DNA from: Heterostelium album PN500
Taxonomy: Eukaryota > Evosea > Eumycetozoa > Acytosteliales > Acytosteliaceae
Assembly (NCBI RefSeq): GCF_000004825.1
Contig: NW_008805074.1
Span: 62,001 to 126,000, forward strand
Length of the DNA: 64,000 nucleotides
Direction: 5' to 3'
The translations under genes and the position numbers were made by a program. The number at the start of each line of letters is the position of its first letter. Within the stretch, counting starts at the first letter, position 1. This document shows, piece by piece, positions 11,900 to 23,963 of the stretch. The notes beneath the pieces are model-generated. The model was not told where the DNA came from and searched no databases. It saw nothing but the letters and a program-made list of their open reading frames with translations.

Positions 11900-14324
11900 A
11901 TGGATAATAAAGGTAATGTTCATTTATATACAAGATAGTATCTTTTGATCTATAATAGATTAGATTTACAACAAATATAATAGTTAGGTTAGCTGTTTGT
12001 CATGGTTTTTAGCTAATTTTCAATTTCAATTATTATCAAAATTTTTAGTTGATTATGCTAAAGCTACCGATGGTACAAAGGTGATTTCCGATGATCCTTG
12101 GTTGGAGCCTTATGCAGATGCCCTCAGAAGAAGACATTCACATATCAACCACATGGTAAAGCAATTCGACGAGAAGGAAGGTGGTCTTTTGAAGTTTGCC
12201 GAAGGATACAACTACTTTGGTTTCAACGTAGACTCTGACAATAATGTAACCTATCGTGAATGGTTACCCTCTGCTAAATCTGTATTTCTAGTTGGTGATT
12301 TTAGTATGTCATTGTCATTCATCATTCAATAATCATTCTTATTCAATAATCATCTAATCTAACACTAAATATTTACAATTATATTTATAGATCAATGGAA
12401 TAACTCATCACATCCTTTGAATAAAGTTGAATATGGAAGATGGAGTATTACCTTACCAAGTGTAAATGGAAAATGTGCCATTCCACATCATTCGAAAATC
12501 AAGGTAAGTTGAAGAATGATCATAATGTACGAAAAAATGGAAATTAATCTATAACTATCTCTCTCTCTCCTCGTCGTTATTATTCATTATTATTAGATTT
12601 ATGTTCAATTTGAAAATGGAAATTGTGATTATAGAATTCCAGCTTGGATCAATAGAGTCGAACAGACCAAAGAGAATCCGGTGTTTGACGGTGTCTTTTG
12701 GAATCCACCAGAGAAGTATCAGTGGCGAAACAAGTCGCCATCGGTACCTGCCGATCTCAGAATCTACGAAGCACACGTCGGTATGTCTTCGGAGCACCCA
12801 GAGATCTCGACCTACACCAACTTTACAAAGTATGTACTGCCACAGATCAAGGAGCTCGGTTACAACTGTGTGCAGCTGATGGCCATCATGGAGCATGCCT
12901 ACTACGCATCGTTTGGCTACCAAGTGACCAACTTCTTTGCTATTAGTTCGCGTTTCGGTACACCCGAGGAGCTGATGCACCTCATTGACACTGCGCACGG
13001 CATGGGACTGCTGGTGTTCTTGGACGTCGTGCATAGCCATGCCTCGAAGAACGTACTCGACGGTCTCAATCAACTGGACGGATCCGACCACCACTACTTC
13101 CATGCCGGTGGACGTGGTAACCACGACGTCTGGGACAGTCGTCTCTTTAACTACAGCAGCTGGGAAGTGCTGCGTTTCCTACTCTCCAATCTTCGTTTCT
13201 ACGTTGACCGTTATCAATTCGATGGATTCAGATTCGACGGTGTCACCTCTATGATTTACTATCACCACGGATTGTCACCTGCCTGTTCCTACGATGATTA
13301 TTTCGGTTCGCAAGTCGACGAAGATGGTTTATACTATCTTTCAATTGTAAGATTGTCTATTAAAGCAACTATTAAAACATAGCTAAATATTAACGACCAA
13401 CATATCCAACTCTAGGCAAATACATTATTACATAAATTAAATCCAAATTGTGTTTCCATTGCAGAGGAAGTCACTGGAATGGCATGTCTTTGTCGACCGA
13501 TTGCAGAGGGTGGATATGGTTTTAATTATAGATTGGGTATGGGTATTCCAGACAAGTGGATCGAATTGGTAAAGATCAAGGATGAAGATTGGAGTGTCAA
13601 TGATATCGTTCATATGCTCTCGAATCGTCGTTACAAAGAGAAGAACATCAGCTATGCAGAGTCACACGACCAGTCGTTGGTCGGTGACAAGACTCTTGCC
13701 TTCTGGCTGATGGACAAGGAGATGTACTTCCACATGTCGACGACCACTCCGATCACCCCAATCATCTCACGTGGTATGGCGCTACACAAGATGATCCGTC
13801 TGATCACCTCATCGCTGGGTGGCGACGGCTATCTCAACTTTATGGGCAATGAGTTTGGTCATCCCGAGTGGGTCGACTTCCCACGTGCCGGAAACAACAA
13901 CAGTATGCACCATGCTCGTCGTCGTTGGGATTTGCATCGCGATAAACTCTTGCGTTACAATCACTTGCGTGAGTTTGACGTAGCCATGAACAAGCTGGAG
14001 GACGAATTCAAGTGGTTGGCTGCCGACTATGCGTACATCAGCTGCAAGCACAACGATGATAAGGTGATCGTTTATGAACGTGCCGGCTTGATCTTCATTT
14101 TCAACTTCCACTGGGACAAGAGTTTCTCTGACTACCGAGTCGGTAGCGGACAATCCGGTAAATTTATCAACGCATTGGATTCGGACCGCGAGGAATTCGG
14201 TGGATTCTCACGAATTGGAGCGGGTCCACATTTCACCGAAGATTTCGCTTGGCACGACAGAAGATATTCACTCAAAGTTTATATTCCATCACGTACCTGT
14301 TTGGTTTTGAAAAAGGTTGAGTAA
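11900..14324 (+). CDS. glgB: 1,4-alpha-glucan (glycogen) branching enzyme
   Basis: Transfers alpha-1,4 glucan segments to make alpha-1,6 branches in cytosolic glycogen. Five exons (11900-11912, 12049-12303, 12391-12503, 12597-13346, 13416-14324), 679 residues, normal for eukaryotic GBE1. A tiny first exon (MDNK) splices to VDYAKATDG. An N-terminal CBM48-like segment ([20 protein letters not shown]) precedes the GH13 barrel with DVVHSH, nucleophile D341 in [10 protein letters not shown], acid/base E394 in IAEEVTG, and the ESHDQ region (D462). [16 protein letters not shown] is diagnostic of branching enzymes. The start was chosen because exon 2 has no suitable ATG in frame. Confidence 0.97.
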
Positions 14325-14523
14325 AAAAGGTTGCTTTTTTTTTTTCCAATAATACTGATAAGAAAGTACAACAAAAACAAAAATATATATTATAACTTAA
14401 ACTGTTATGCATGCTTAATTAAGAAGCAACAACAAAATGTTCAATAAAATATCAATTTATTTTATTCTTTAATTTATATATTATATACATGTTATTCATT
14501 ATCCTTTATTTTTGTTCTCACTT

Positions 14524-15477
14524 TCACTTTGGAAGTTGATTGGTATCTGGAAGATTCTCTCTTAACATTTCAACGGTGTGTCCAATGGTTTGTCCTTGAT
14601 TGTAAATATTTCTCAAACACTCTTTTCTGAGATGTATATAAAGTGATAAAAAAACCGAGTGTGTATTAGTTTAGATAATTGAAGAAAATTTATATAAAAT
14701 TATCAAGTTTACATACCTCCGTAGAAAGTTTTTCAATAATCTCATTTTCCCGTCCGACGTTAATATCTCCACCGATGTACCTTTACCAGGGAGGAATTTG
14801 ATTGCTTTAATCTTATTGAGTGATTTGATCTCTTTGATGGGTATCGACCATATCGATTCTTTGTGTGCCAACAATCCAGTCGGTTCGAAACAAATGTAGA
14901 ACGGTGTGATGTGTAGCATTCCCGAGAGGAACGAATCGTTTGTACATGAATAAGCGATAATCGAAAACTCGCCCTCTGGCAATGAGAATTTAGTGATAAA
15001 CTCTTTGTCTTGTTCCGCCGATGTCATAGATCGAATCGATTGAACTGCTGCCATCTGATCGCTCTTTGATTGTTGGAATTTATCAATGATTTGTTCATAT
15101 TTTACATTTGCCATCTCCAGCTAAATAAATAGTAATAATAATAATAAGTTTAGAATGATCATTATTCTTATATTTTAAATTATTCATATTGGTTTATAAC
15201 ATACTCTTGTAATAGTAGCTTGTAATCTTGCATTCTCTTCTTTTAAAGTTATAGTCTCTTCATAATAGAATCGTCGATCTTGATTTAAAGTCTCTATATC
15301 TATTTGTTTCTGGATTATTAGATTATCAAAACTATAGAGATAGAAGTATCAATTCAATTGTAATTAAAAATTCATACCATTTTTCAATTTAGCTATCTCA
15401 TTGGTATATTGTTGTACATTTTCTCTTAGTGCAACATTTTCATTGATTGATTCTCTCTTTACTGCACTTGATGACAT
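14524..15477 (-). CDS. GRAM-domain protein with N-terminal coiled coil
   Basis: Four exons (15477-15378, 15299-15205, 15120-14717, 14626-14524), 233 residues. The first 75 residues are heptad-like and Glu/Lys-rich (EIAKLKN, LKEENARLQATITRLE), predicting a coiled coil. Then comes a GRAM domain: FSLPEGEFSIIAYSC, SGMLHITPFYICFEP and SIPIKEIKSLNKI. GRAM domains are PH-like and bind membrane lipids. The C-terminal exon ends TNQLPK. I do not recognise a named orthologue. The reading frame at the first intron selects the second of two AG acceptors. Confidence 0.8.
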
Positions 15478-15915
15478 ATTTATTTCTTTTATCTATCTGT
15501 TGTTGTTTGAAATAAAAAAAAATACAAAACTATAATTTTTGATTTGATTTGATTTTACATTTTTTTATATTCATTGTTGGTTCCCAATTAAAATCACTCC
15601 AAAAGGTGACATCATCCCTAAAAAAAAATCAAATTAAATTGTTAAAATAAAACCTATTTGGTGGTTTTTTTTTAAAATAATATCCTAATTTTTGAGGTGT
15701 GAATGGGTTCTGCAAAAAAATAAAATAAAAAAAAGTTGGCTGAAAGAGGGTCTATCTATTTGTTTGTTTTGAAATTATCTACATTGAAAGTCTAGAAGTT
15801 GTTTATTCATATTTATATATTAATTGAGTTGTACTACTATTGATTGATTGATTCATTCATATTCTATAACTATAACTTATACTATAATAATCTTTAATCT
15901 ATAATCTATAAATAT
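15478..15915. other. Intergenic
   Basis: About 440 nt of AT-rich spacer between the GRAM gene start and the 3' end of the coiled-coil gene. It contains A and T runs only. Confidence 0.6.
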
Positions 15916-17089
15916 CTATCGATTTTGATTCTTTCTCAATGCTTCCAAAGTATATTTATATTTTTCATTTTCTAAAGCCAATTCCTGAATTGTTTTCTAA
16001 AATTTTTTAAAAAAAACCAATGAATAGGATTAGTTGGTTTGTTTGTTTGTTCATGATAATAATCGATACTCTATAGTCAGAGCAGCTGCTTACCTGGTAC
16101 CCCAGATTTATATTTTTAATGGTTGAATATTTCTCTTCTAGCGACTTTATCTTGTGGTATGCCAACATCTTTTGATAATCTAACAATTGCTTACTGGCGC
16201 TGCTTATATTGAAACTGTCATCTCTATCGAAAATACTTGTTCTCTCACTAATCTCTTTTAAACTCTCTGACAACATTCTAAATAAAATAAATACATTAGA
16301 TTCTTGTTTGAAAGATGATATTTATTGCATCGCTTTGCATTGCATTGACTTACGCATTTCTATTGACTGAATGCTCTAGTTGTGTTGAAAGTGAATCTAT
16401 ATTTACATCTTTTACTCTAAGTGCTTCTTTTAATCTAAAATAATCATCTTCATTGATTTTATGTGTTTCTTTCCTGTATAATTAATTAATGATATTGAAT
16501 CAATATTCATATTCAAATTCATCTAATATTCGATTATAATCTTCTAAATCTTAATCTTAATCTTACCATTCCATTAATTCATCATTTAAAAATCTTAACT
16601 TTTTAACTTCTTCTTCTTTTTGTGCATAGCTTTTTTTCAGTTCTTTCAGTTTATGATCTATCGATTGTATTTGAGTGTTCTTTAAATCTAATTCTTGTCT
16701 CATTGCTTCTATTCTTTGCTGTTAAAATGATAATAATAATAATGATGACGATGATGATGATGATGATGATGATAGTCATTAATAATGAATTTAGATATGA
16801 ATATATATACTTTAAATACCTCTGATTGATCATATTGTTGTAGTAAATGTAAATTCTTTTCTTTTAGTGAATCGTTTAGCTGACTTTGAACCTGTAGTTT
16901 CTCTGATATCTCGTGGAACCACATCTGTTGTTTCTTGCTATCACGTTCATCTGTAGACAGCTGTGATGTATCCGAAGAAGAAGAAGTTACAGTAGTGTTT
17001 CCATTTCCATATTGCAATGATTCATTATTATATTGATTGTTATTATTATTACTATTATTATTACTGTTGATTATATTTTCTGATGACAT
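15916..17089 (-). CDS. Coiled-coil protein, function unknown
   Basis: Five exons (17089-16820, 16718-16567, 16473-16354, 16277-16094, 15996-15916), 268 residues. The first 50 residues are Asn/Ser-rich low complexity. From about residue 55 to the end it is almost continuous Glu/Lys/Leu heptad sequence (SEKLQVQSQLNDSLKEKN, KLKELKKSYAQKEEEVKKL), so a long coiled coil is predicted. No catalytic motif, membrane segment or signal peptide is visible. Intron 1 carries a (GAT)n run near 16744-16772. It lies head-to-tail with the GRAM gene, also coiled-coil at its start, but I see no evidence that they work together. Confidence 0.75.
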
Positions 17090-17897
17090 GGCTAATATAT
17101 TCTTATTATAAAACCTGACTGAGACTGCAATGCGATCAACTTTATCTTTACTTTATTAACAAATCATGGAATTCATTATTAAAAATGTTGTGAAAATTGA
17201 CTGTAGTTTTTTTTTGAAAAGCAAGAATAACGTTTTTTTATTTTATTTATTTCAAATTAATAGCTTTTTTTTTTTTGTTTGTCGAGTTGATTGACCATGA
17301 TAAAAAATATTTATTTATTCAAATCAGTTATTTTCTTGAACTATTATTAAATTGGTTTTTAGATGAATGAATTACACTTGGATAGGAAATATGTGGAAAT
17401 TGCGATGAGGATTATACTATAATACTGTAGTATTATATTATATATAGTATTATAACGATTTATAATTAAATAATGCAAATGAGTGTATAACAAGTTTTTG
17501 ATGATAATTAACAATAACATAACAACAACTTAAAGCTAAACTTCAACACATTTGAATCTCAAACCGTTTTAATAATGAATTCAGACCTTTTGTAATCAAT
17601 AGAAATAATATAATTAAACAATAAATTAAAAATGAAAAAATTGTGACTTTTTATAAGAAGGAAGAAATACTAAGCTCTTGGTGTGCCAACAGAAAGTACA
17701 ACTTTCTTGCCCATTTGGAATTGTTTTTATAAAATTCATTGGGTCTTGATTTTTTTTTTTTTCCCCGTGGCTTATTCTTAGAGGTTTTCAGGAGTTTTTG
17801 TAAGTTATGTGTAATTTATTTGGTTATTTTTATTATTTTTAAATAAACTACACATAACTTAAAATAGAATTGAATTTGTTTTTTTTTACCAATTTAA
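17090..17897. other. Divergent intergenic region with a long hairpin
   Basis: About 800 nt between divergent genes. It holds the inverted repeat described separately (17801-17861) and a mixed-composition stretch at about 17670-17800 (CTCTTGGTGTGCCAACAG and nearby) with no open frame. Confidence 0.5.
17801..17861. repeat. 21-bp inverted repeat forming a hairpin
   Basis: Left arm 17801-17821 and right arm 17841-17861 are reverse complements with one mismatch (A against G), separated by a 19-nt AT-rich loop. It sits about 36 nt upstream of the start codon at 17898. No obvious target-site duplication flanks it. Confidence 0.8.
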
Positions 17898-19060
17898 ATG
17901 AACAATTCAAAAACACAAATATCCATTAGTATTTTACTTTTTTTGTCATTATTTAATGTTTTGGTTATTTCAGTAAGATTTTTAAAAAATAGATAAGCAC
18001 TAATCAAGTTTGATTGAATAATAACTAATATTTTTTAAAAATTTTGAATGAATATTATTATTTAGAGAGAACCACCAACATCTTTGAATTGCTTTAGTAA
18101 TAGTAATATTTACACAAGATTCGCTTTGAATAATGGTTCAATTTTGGAGACATCAACCATTCCAAACAATCCATTTAAGATGGGAACACTTGGACGTGTA
18201 GGAGATTATTATTTCATACTTACAGGCAATTCAAGCGCATCTTTTGAATATTACAATGTTGGTTTATACAACCCAAATGAAAATAGTTTGGTAATAAAGG
18301 AAACTCATAAAACTGAGATAGTAGATTATGGTTTTTTTCTTGGAACCAATGTGGCATGGGATCAAACCAGAAATTCCATTTATTTTGTTGGACTTAATCC
18401 GAATTTTGGCAATGTTTCTATTTTTGCAGTTGATTTCAATAATTATAATTCCCAGTTAGTATTACCTCACTATTTGATATCTATTTCTAGATTTTAATAT
18501 ATTTTTTTTCAAATAGACCAAAATTATATCAATTTTTAGAAGCTTTTCAATATTCAACTTATGAAATCTATTATGATGCAATGGCTGATGTTATTTATAC
18601 AGCTTACCTACCAAGTAATAAGAATATTGCAGTGATTCAAGTATTCGATTTATCAAACAATACTTTCTTAGAGAATAAGTATCAATTCAATTTGAATATT
18701 GATCTTGATGAACCAGAGCTATGTTTCTTTGCTTATGAATCGATGTTGTATCTAGGAATTGTGAACCAGGGAGAAAACAATCCAACGGGAACATCACCAA
18801 TATACCTCACACAACTCAATCTTCAGACAAACACAATTAGAGATGTCATCAACATTCCAAATGCCGAGATTGCATCTGCCTGCTATACATTTGTATTCGA
18901 TTCTAATGGATATGCGATAATTCTTCAACAAGACGCAGCTCAAGATTGGGGATATACTCTTTATCTTAAAGTAATTGATCTTGTATCATTTGAAATATTG
19001 ACTAATGTTACTTATCCTAACCCAATGACATATGCAACCTATATCTTTCAATCTCAATAA
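17898..19060 (+). CDS. Secreted protein, function unknown (propeller-like)
   Basis: Three exons (17898-17972, 18066-18454, 18517-19060), 335 residues. Exon 1 encodes a signal peptide (MNNSKTQISISILLFLSL, cleavage near VIS). The mature part consists of repeated beta-strand-rich stretches (SIYFVGLNPNFGN, MLYLGIVNQGEN, AQDWGYTLYLKVIDL) with aromatic/Gly spacing like the blades of a secreted beta-propeller. No membrane helix follows, so it is likely extracellular or vesicular. It resembles in layout the gene at 22197-23259 and the partial gene at the right edge; relation by descent is inferred from layout only. No enzyme motif seen. Confidence 0.75.
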
Positions 19061-19309
19061 ATTATTGTTAGTTTCAACAATATTGGTAACCCATACCAAA
19101 TATCTTCACAAACATTGTTCATGATAATTATTTGGGTTTATTTTTACGTTAGATATTATCAAAGCAAATTGTTTTATATAATTGTAAACATTTTTTTAGT
19201 TTATTTTCAATAATCGATTTTCGAGAAAAAAAATTTTTGTTTAAAATCTCTATCTCTTTTTGTTATGCAAAACTTTGAATAGGATTTGTCGTTTTTGTTC
19301 TGTGTGTTG

Positions 19310-19356
<47 letters not shown>

Positions 19357-19500
19357 GATAACTTGGTTTTTCAATGTTTTTGTTTGAAAACAAATAAAAA
19401 ATGTACGTACAAATGAACGATCAACAAAGAGATGAATAAAATAATTTTATTAAATCAATTAATAAATCTAATCTAAAACGATATAGATTTACACAGAAAT
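19061..19500. other. Intergenic with an ATT microsatellite
   Basis: AT-rich spacer containing an uninterrupted (ATT)n run of about 14 units at roughly 19312-19355, which lies upstream of the His/Gln-rich gene. No gene seen. Confidence 0.6.
19312..19355. repeat. (ATT)n microsatellite
   Basis: About 14 tandem ATT units, uninterrupted, 145 nt upstream of the start codon at 19501. Confidence 0.9.
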
Positions 19501-20710
19501 ATGGATGATGAAAATCAAGAGGGTTTAGATAGTTCTCATCTGGAGGATCACGAACAGCATCATCATCATCAACAACTGCAGCAACAGCATGAACAACAAC
19601 AACAAGAACATATGATTCAGCACCACCAACAACTTGACCTTCAAAATGCTCATGAACATGAACATGAACATGAGCATGAACATAATATAAATTGTCATGA
19701 ACAGGTACATCTACATGACCATATTCAACACGAACAAGAAAATGAAGAGGTAGATGCACAACAGCAGCAACAACAACAACAACAGCAGCAGCAGCAACAA
19801 CAACAACAGCAGCAGATAGTTCACGAACATCAGCATCAACATATAATCGATGTAGAACCACAGCACCACCAAATGGTAGATATTTCAACATCGCATGACA
19901 TTGTAGAGCTACAACAGCAGCAACACCTTCCCCACAACGATGAACATGTTCACCAACCGGAGTACAGTACACACGATAATCATCAAGTAAAGAGTGAGAA
20001 TGAGCAAAGTATGCATCATATGCATTCCGATCATTTGGAAACAATCGTTCATGAACATGCTGAGCATGCTGATCAAGATATACAACAACAACAGCAGCAA
20101 CAACAACAACAACAACAGCAACAGCACGTTCATTTAGAGGTTTCACATGAGCACGATTTAACTCACCACATTCACGAACATCAACAACACCAACATGAGC
20201 TTGCTCATCAACATGAGCATGATCACCAACAACACGAACATGAACATATACAGGGACAAGAACAAGAACAAGAGCAAGCTCAAGCACAAGTTCAAGAACA
20301 TATCAACCAAGATTCTCATTCTCACCACCAACATCATACTCACCACCATCATCATCACCACCATCTAGAAGATCAAGTACATGTACACGACCAACATCAG
20401 CATGATCACCAACAAGCAGAACATCAAGAAGATTTACATCATAATGATGAACAGCACCATGACCATCATCATCAACATGATCACACACACGAAGACACCA
20501 CTCATAATCATATACAACATCATGATGTTGTTGAGCATCATCATCAACTAGCTGACGAACCAATGGAGGATTTGAGTGAGCAACAGCACCAACTTGGGCA
20601 ACAATTACTTAATCAAGATGAATTGGAACATCAACATCAACATCATCAAGATACAATACCAAATGTAAATAACGATATAAACCATCTCCACCACCACCAT
20701 CATCATCATC

Positions 20711-20757
<47 letters not shown>

Positions 20758-21174
20758 CGACAACGACAACAGCAAATAATTCATAAAGGACATAGACAAA
20801 CTCATCAGCAACAACAACAACAACATAATAATAATAACAATATTTTACACCTTCACACAAAGCGATGTTGTGACTGTGACTGTGATTGTGGTCAAATCCT
20901 ACTGAATACTGTACAGGAAATAATCAACGAAAAATTCGAACAGATTTGGCAACAGAATCAAAAACTTTTTGCACAATCAGCTCATCTCGAAACTCTTTTA
21001 AATACATTCATAAATCTGAAACACACTGATTTAAAAAGAAAACATACTGAAACTCAAAATAATAATAACAATAATAAAAATAACAACAACACAAGTAATA
21101 ATAATAATAATAACAGCATTAGTAATAATAGTAATAATAACAATAACAATTATAATAATAACAGTATTAATAAC

Positions 21175-21217
<43 letters not shown>

Positions 21218-21992
21218 TTGAAGATGGCAGTGCTGGTGCAGTCGAAGAAAATTATGAATCCGATCAAGATGAACCACCAAAGAAGAGAAGAAGAAACTAC
21301 TCACACGACATACTTGTCAAGATCGGTCATATTTTAGAGCCTGTATTCGAAGAAGATTGGAACTTGACAAAGAAACAAGAGCTTCGTCTTGCAGAGAAGA
21401 TCTCTACTGAAATCAAAGTGGACGCTGTAGAAGCTGTTTCCATTGTAAAATCTTATTGGCACAGAGCAAGAGGAAATTCAAAAAGATTAGTAAATATTAT
21501 CAATCATCATAATTGATTATAATTGATATTTGATAAAAAATATATAACTAATATAATATATCAAAATATTTATAGTTTTCACAATTGGATGATTATAGAA
21601 TGGGTTTAGAAACGTTATTGAAAGAAGATGAAGAAACATTCCAATATCTTTGTATGCGATTCAATTTCGAATCGAAAGATATGATATTGAAGGATTTACA
21701 GGAGGTTACTCAACTGCTGAAGACAATGAGCGAAAAAGGTAGTGGGAGAACAATAATAAAAGGAAAGAAACTCTTGAAGAAACTACCGGATACACCGATT
21801 AGGACGTTTAAGAGTAGATCAGTCAATTATTCCAATCACTTTTTTCACTATGCAAACAACAATCTAAACAAGGAAACTCTGGAAATTATCAATCCAGATT
21901 TTGTAGAAATGTTAAGTCAACAACTTCAAGTTCATCAACAACAGTTTCAACAACAGTTACAACAGTTGCATACTCCACAGGCTTTAGAATGA
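19501..21992 (+). CDS. His/Gln/Asn-rich protein with conserved C-terminal region
   Basis: Two exons (19501-21489, 21576-21992), 801 residues, unrecognised. The first 450 residues are dominated by His, Gln and Glu, including alternating HEHEHEHEHE, several poly-Gln runs and clustered HHHHHHHH. A short Cys patch, CCDCDCDCG, follows near residue 456, then a helix-prone segment, a long poly-Asn region and an acidic stretch. The basic cluster KKRRR (PPKKRRRNYSHD) looks like a nuclear localisation signal. The last 220 residues, spread over both exons, are complex and well balanced (HDILVKIGHILEPVFEEDW, KSYWHRARGN, ETLEIINPDFVEML), so they are probably the folded, conserved domain. His-rich repeats could bind metal or drive condensation; this is inference. 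Confidence 0.85.
19763..19815 (+). repeat. CAA/CAG repeat encoding poly-Gln
   Basis: Mixed CAA and CAG codons encode an uninterrupted Gln run. Further Gln runs in the same gene occur at about 20080-20124 and 20711-20757. Codon mixing suggests that selection keeps the amino acid rather than the DNA repeat. Confidence 0.85.
21058..21215 (+). repeat. AAT/AAC repeat encoding poly-Asn
   Basis: About 50 codons, mostly AAT and AAC with a few Ser, Ile and Lys interruptions, ending in a pure AAT run at about 21177-21215. Typical dictyostelid coding microsatellite. Confidence 0.85.
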
Positions 21993-22196
21993 TAAAAAAA
22001 GAAAATAATAAATAGTTGTACAGTTTTAGTTTTTTTTTTTTTTCACGTATAACTTTGGATTTCCAATTATAATTGAACAATTAATTGATTGTATCTGAGG
22101 TGTTAATGATCTTAGTTTAGTTATACGTGTTTTAATTATTTTAGTATTAAATAAATAGGCCATAAATATTTTGGATCAATTTTAGAAAATGTTTAT

Positions 22197-23259
22197 TTAA
22201 GCATTGTAGAGAGCAAGGAACTCAACCAAGACATCGAAGGATGAGTGTTTGGTGAGGAGTTCACCATTGGTGATATTAACATAGTAGAGGGTGTTGGAGG
22301 AGATGTCGGTGTGACCTGGTGAGACAAAGATACCACCTGGCAAGATGGTTGGACCGTTACCAGAGTACTCGGCGGAGCTGGAGATCAATGTGACAAGACC
22401 GGTGGCTGGACTGATCGAGACGAATGCTGGGTTGGTACCGACGTAGTTGGCGGTGGAACCGATCAATTGTTGTGATTGTGGATCGTAGACCAATGAGTAC
22501 AACCACATATCGGCAGCTTGGAATCCGGTGAACCAGAAGCTTCTTGAGACCTTACCGGTGAGGGTGTTTACAACGACCATACCTTCTTGAGTGGATTCAG
22601 AAGCGTTGGTATATTGACGGTAGACAACGTACAATTCTGAGGCGTCTTGGTTGAAAGCATAGATACCAGAGTAGACGGAACCGGCTGGGAATTCACCGAA
22701 TGAGAAATTCTTGGAGATAGCACCAGAGTTTTGGTCAATCTCAACAACATCGAAATAGGATGGAACTGAATATGGAAGAGATGAAAGACCAATCAAATAA
22801 TTTGATTTGGAATCATATGACAAACCATATACATAGATTTGTTCTTGGTTCTAAAAATTTTATTAAAAAGTGGAAAAAAAATTAACATATTAGAATAAAT
22901 TAATAAAAGTTAAATTATAATTTACTTACTGGTGAATAGGTATCAATGAAAAGTGAACCATCATCCAAGTTGATACCAAACATGAAAATATCGGAACCGT
23001 ATGCAAGCATGACGTAGTATTTGCTTCCGATGGTGGCAGAGACGGTATATGCAAGACCGTCGATCAATAAACTGGTGGCTTCCTTAATCTTGATAATCTC
23101 CTTTCCTGGCAATGGATTGGAGTTGAGTGATGGAACTCCGAGAGAACGGATGGTCATTGAATCAATACCATTCTCCTGAGCGATCATCATTGGTCCGGTA
23201 GCACCGGAGCAACAAACAATTGCCGATACCACCAATAAAGCAAACAAAGTATATTTCAT
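22197..23259 (-). CDS. Secreted propeller-like protein
   Basis: Two exons (23259-22930, 22850-22197), 327 residues. A clear signal peptide (MKYTLFALLVVSAIVCCSGA) leads into a mature part made of recurring units with pattern LxGLS, Y-x-V-E-I-D and G-x-I-S, for example YLIGLSSLPYSVPSYFDVV and MVVVNTLTGKVSRSF. These read as beta-propeller blades. There is no membrane anchor. Codon use is notably regular and GC-richer than the neighbours (many ACC, GGT and GTC codons), suggesting high expression. Function unknown. It converges tail-to-tail with the His/Gln-rich gene, only about 200 nt away. Confidence 0.85.
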
Positions 23260-23963
23260 TTTTTACAGCAACAACAACAAACTATATTAACTAATAAATA
23301 ATAAATAAATAAATAAATAGGTTTTACTACAATTGAAGTAGAGGCATGTCCCCCTTGGTGAATATAAATAGGTTGAAAAATGTTTTTTTGAAATTAAAAT
23401 AAAAAAATATTAAAAAATCAAAAAATTAAAAATGAATCATAAATTTCTTTGTAAAATTATATTATACAATCATATGGAATCAAATGATCTCTTTTTGTCC
23501 AAAAATATCTAGAATACCTATCAACATGCAGAAAGTTTTACTGTTTTTTTTTTTGGAATCAGTAAAACCACCCCCGATCATTTTTTTTTTGGGTTTGTAA
23601 ATGAAAAAAGAAAATGAGAAAAAATTGTAAAAAATCTGGTTTCTTCAGTGCCCACCCCTATAATGATCTCAAAGAAATTTCGAAAGTTAAAAAACCGGTG
23701 GTATTGCTTGCTTGGGATGTGGGTGGTTGTGGTATTCACCTCTCGGGTCAACAATGCACACAAACTCTCTACAAGATTTTTGGAGCTGTGTGGTTGATTG
23801 TTTTCTTTTCTTCTTTTACAGTTCCGAACAGAATGGGGAACTTCATTAATTAATAATTTATTTGAATGTGTTAAAGTGATTGATTTGTTTTGGTTTGATT
23901 GATACAGATTTTTTTAATTAATCAATTTACTTTTCTTACTTTACTAGTTAGTTTGTTTGTTTG
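23260..23963. other. Intergenic, promoter of the secreted protein gene
   Basis: About 700 nt between the start of the secreted-protein gene and the 3' end of PIG-V. A GT-rich stretch GATGTGGGTGGTTGTGG (about 23716-23732) resembles dictyostelid G-boxes. Reading frames here (for example 23614-23853 on plus) have poor composition and no family resemblance. Confidence 0.45.

Noticed and set aside
2437-17700. Shared phrase TGTGCCAACAG at about 2448 and 17685
   Set aside because: Flanking sequence differs completely; a coding copy-like phrase also occurs by chance in the GRAM gene. Too short to be a repeat family.
19421-20860. Long minus-strand frames opposite the His/Gln-rich gene
   Set aside because: They are the reverse reading of CAA/CAG and CAT repeats (poly-Val, poly-Leu, poly-Met) and shadow the real plus-strand gene.
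23614-23853. 79-codon plus frame upstream of the secreted-protein gene
   Set aside because: Overlaps GT-rich promoter-like DNA, no start context or homology; the minus frame at 23578-23763 is equally unconvincing.
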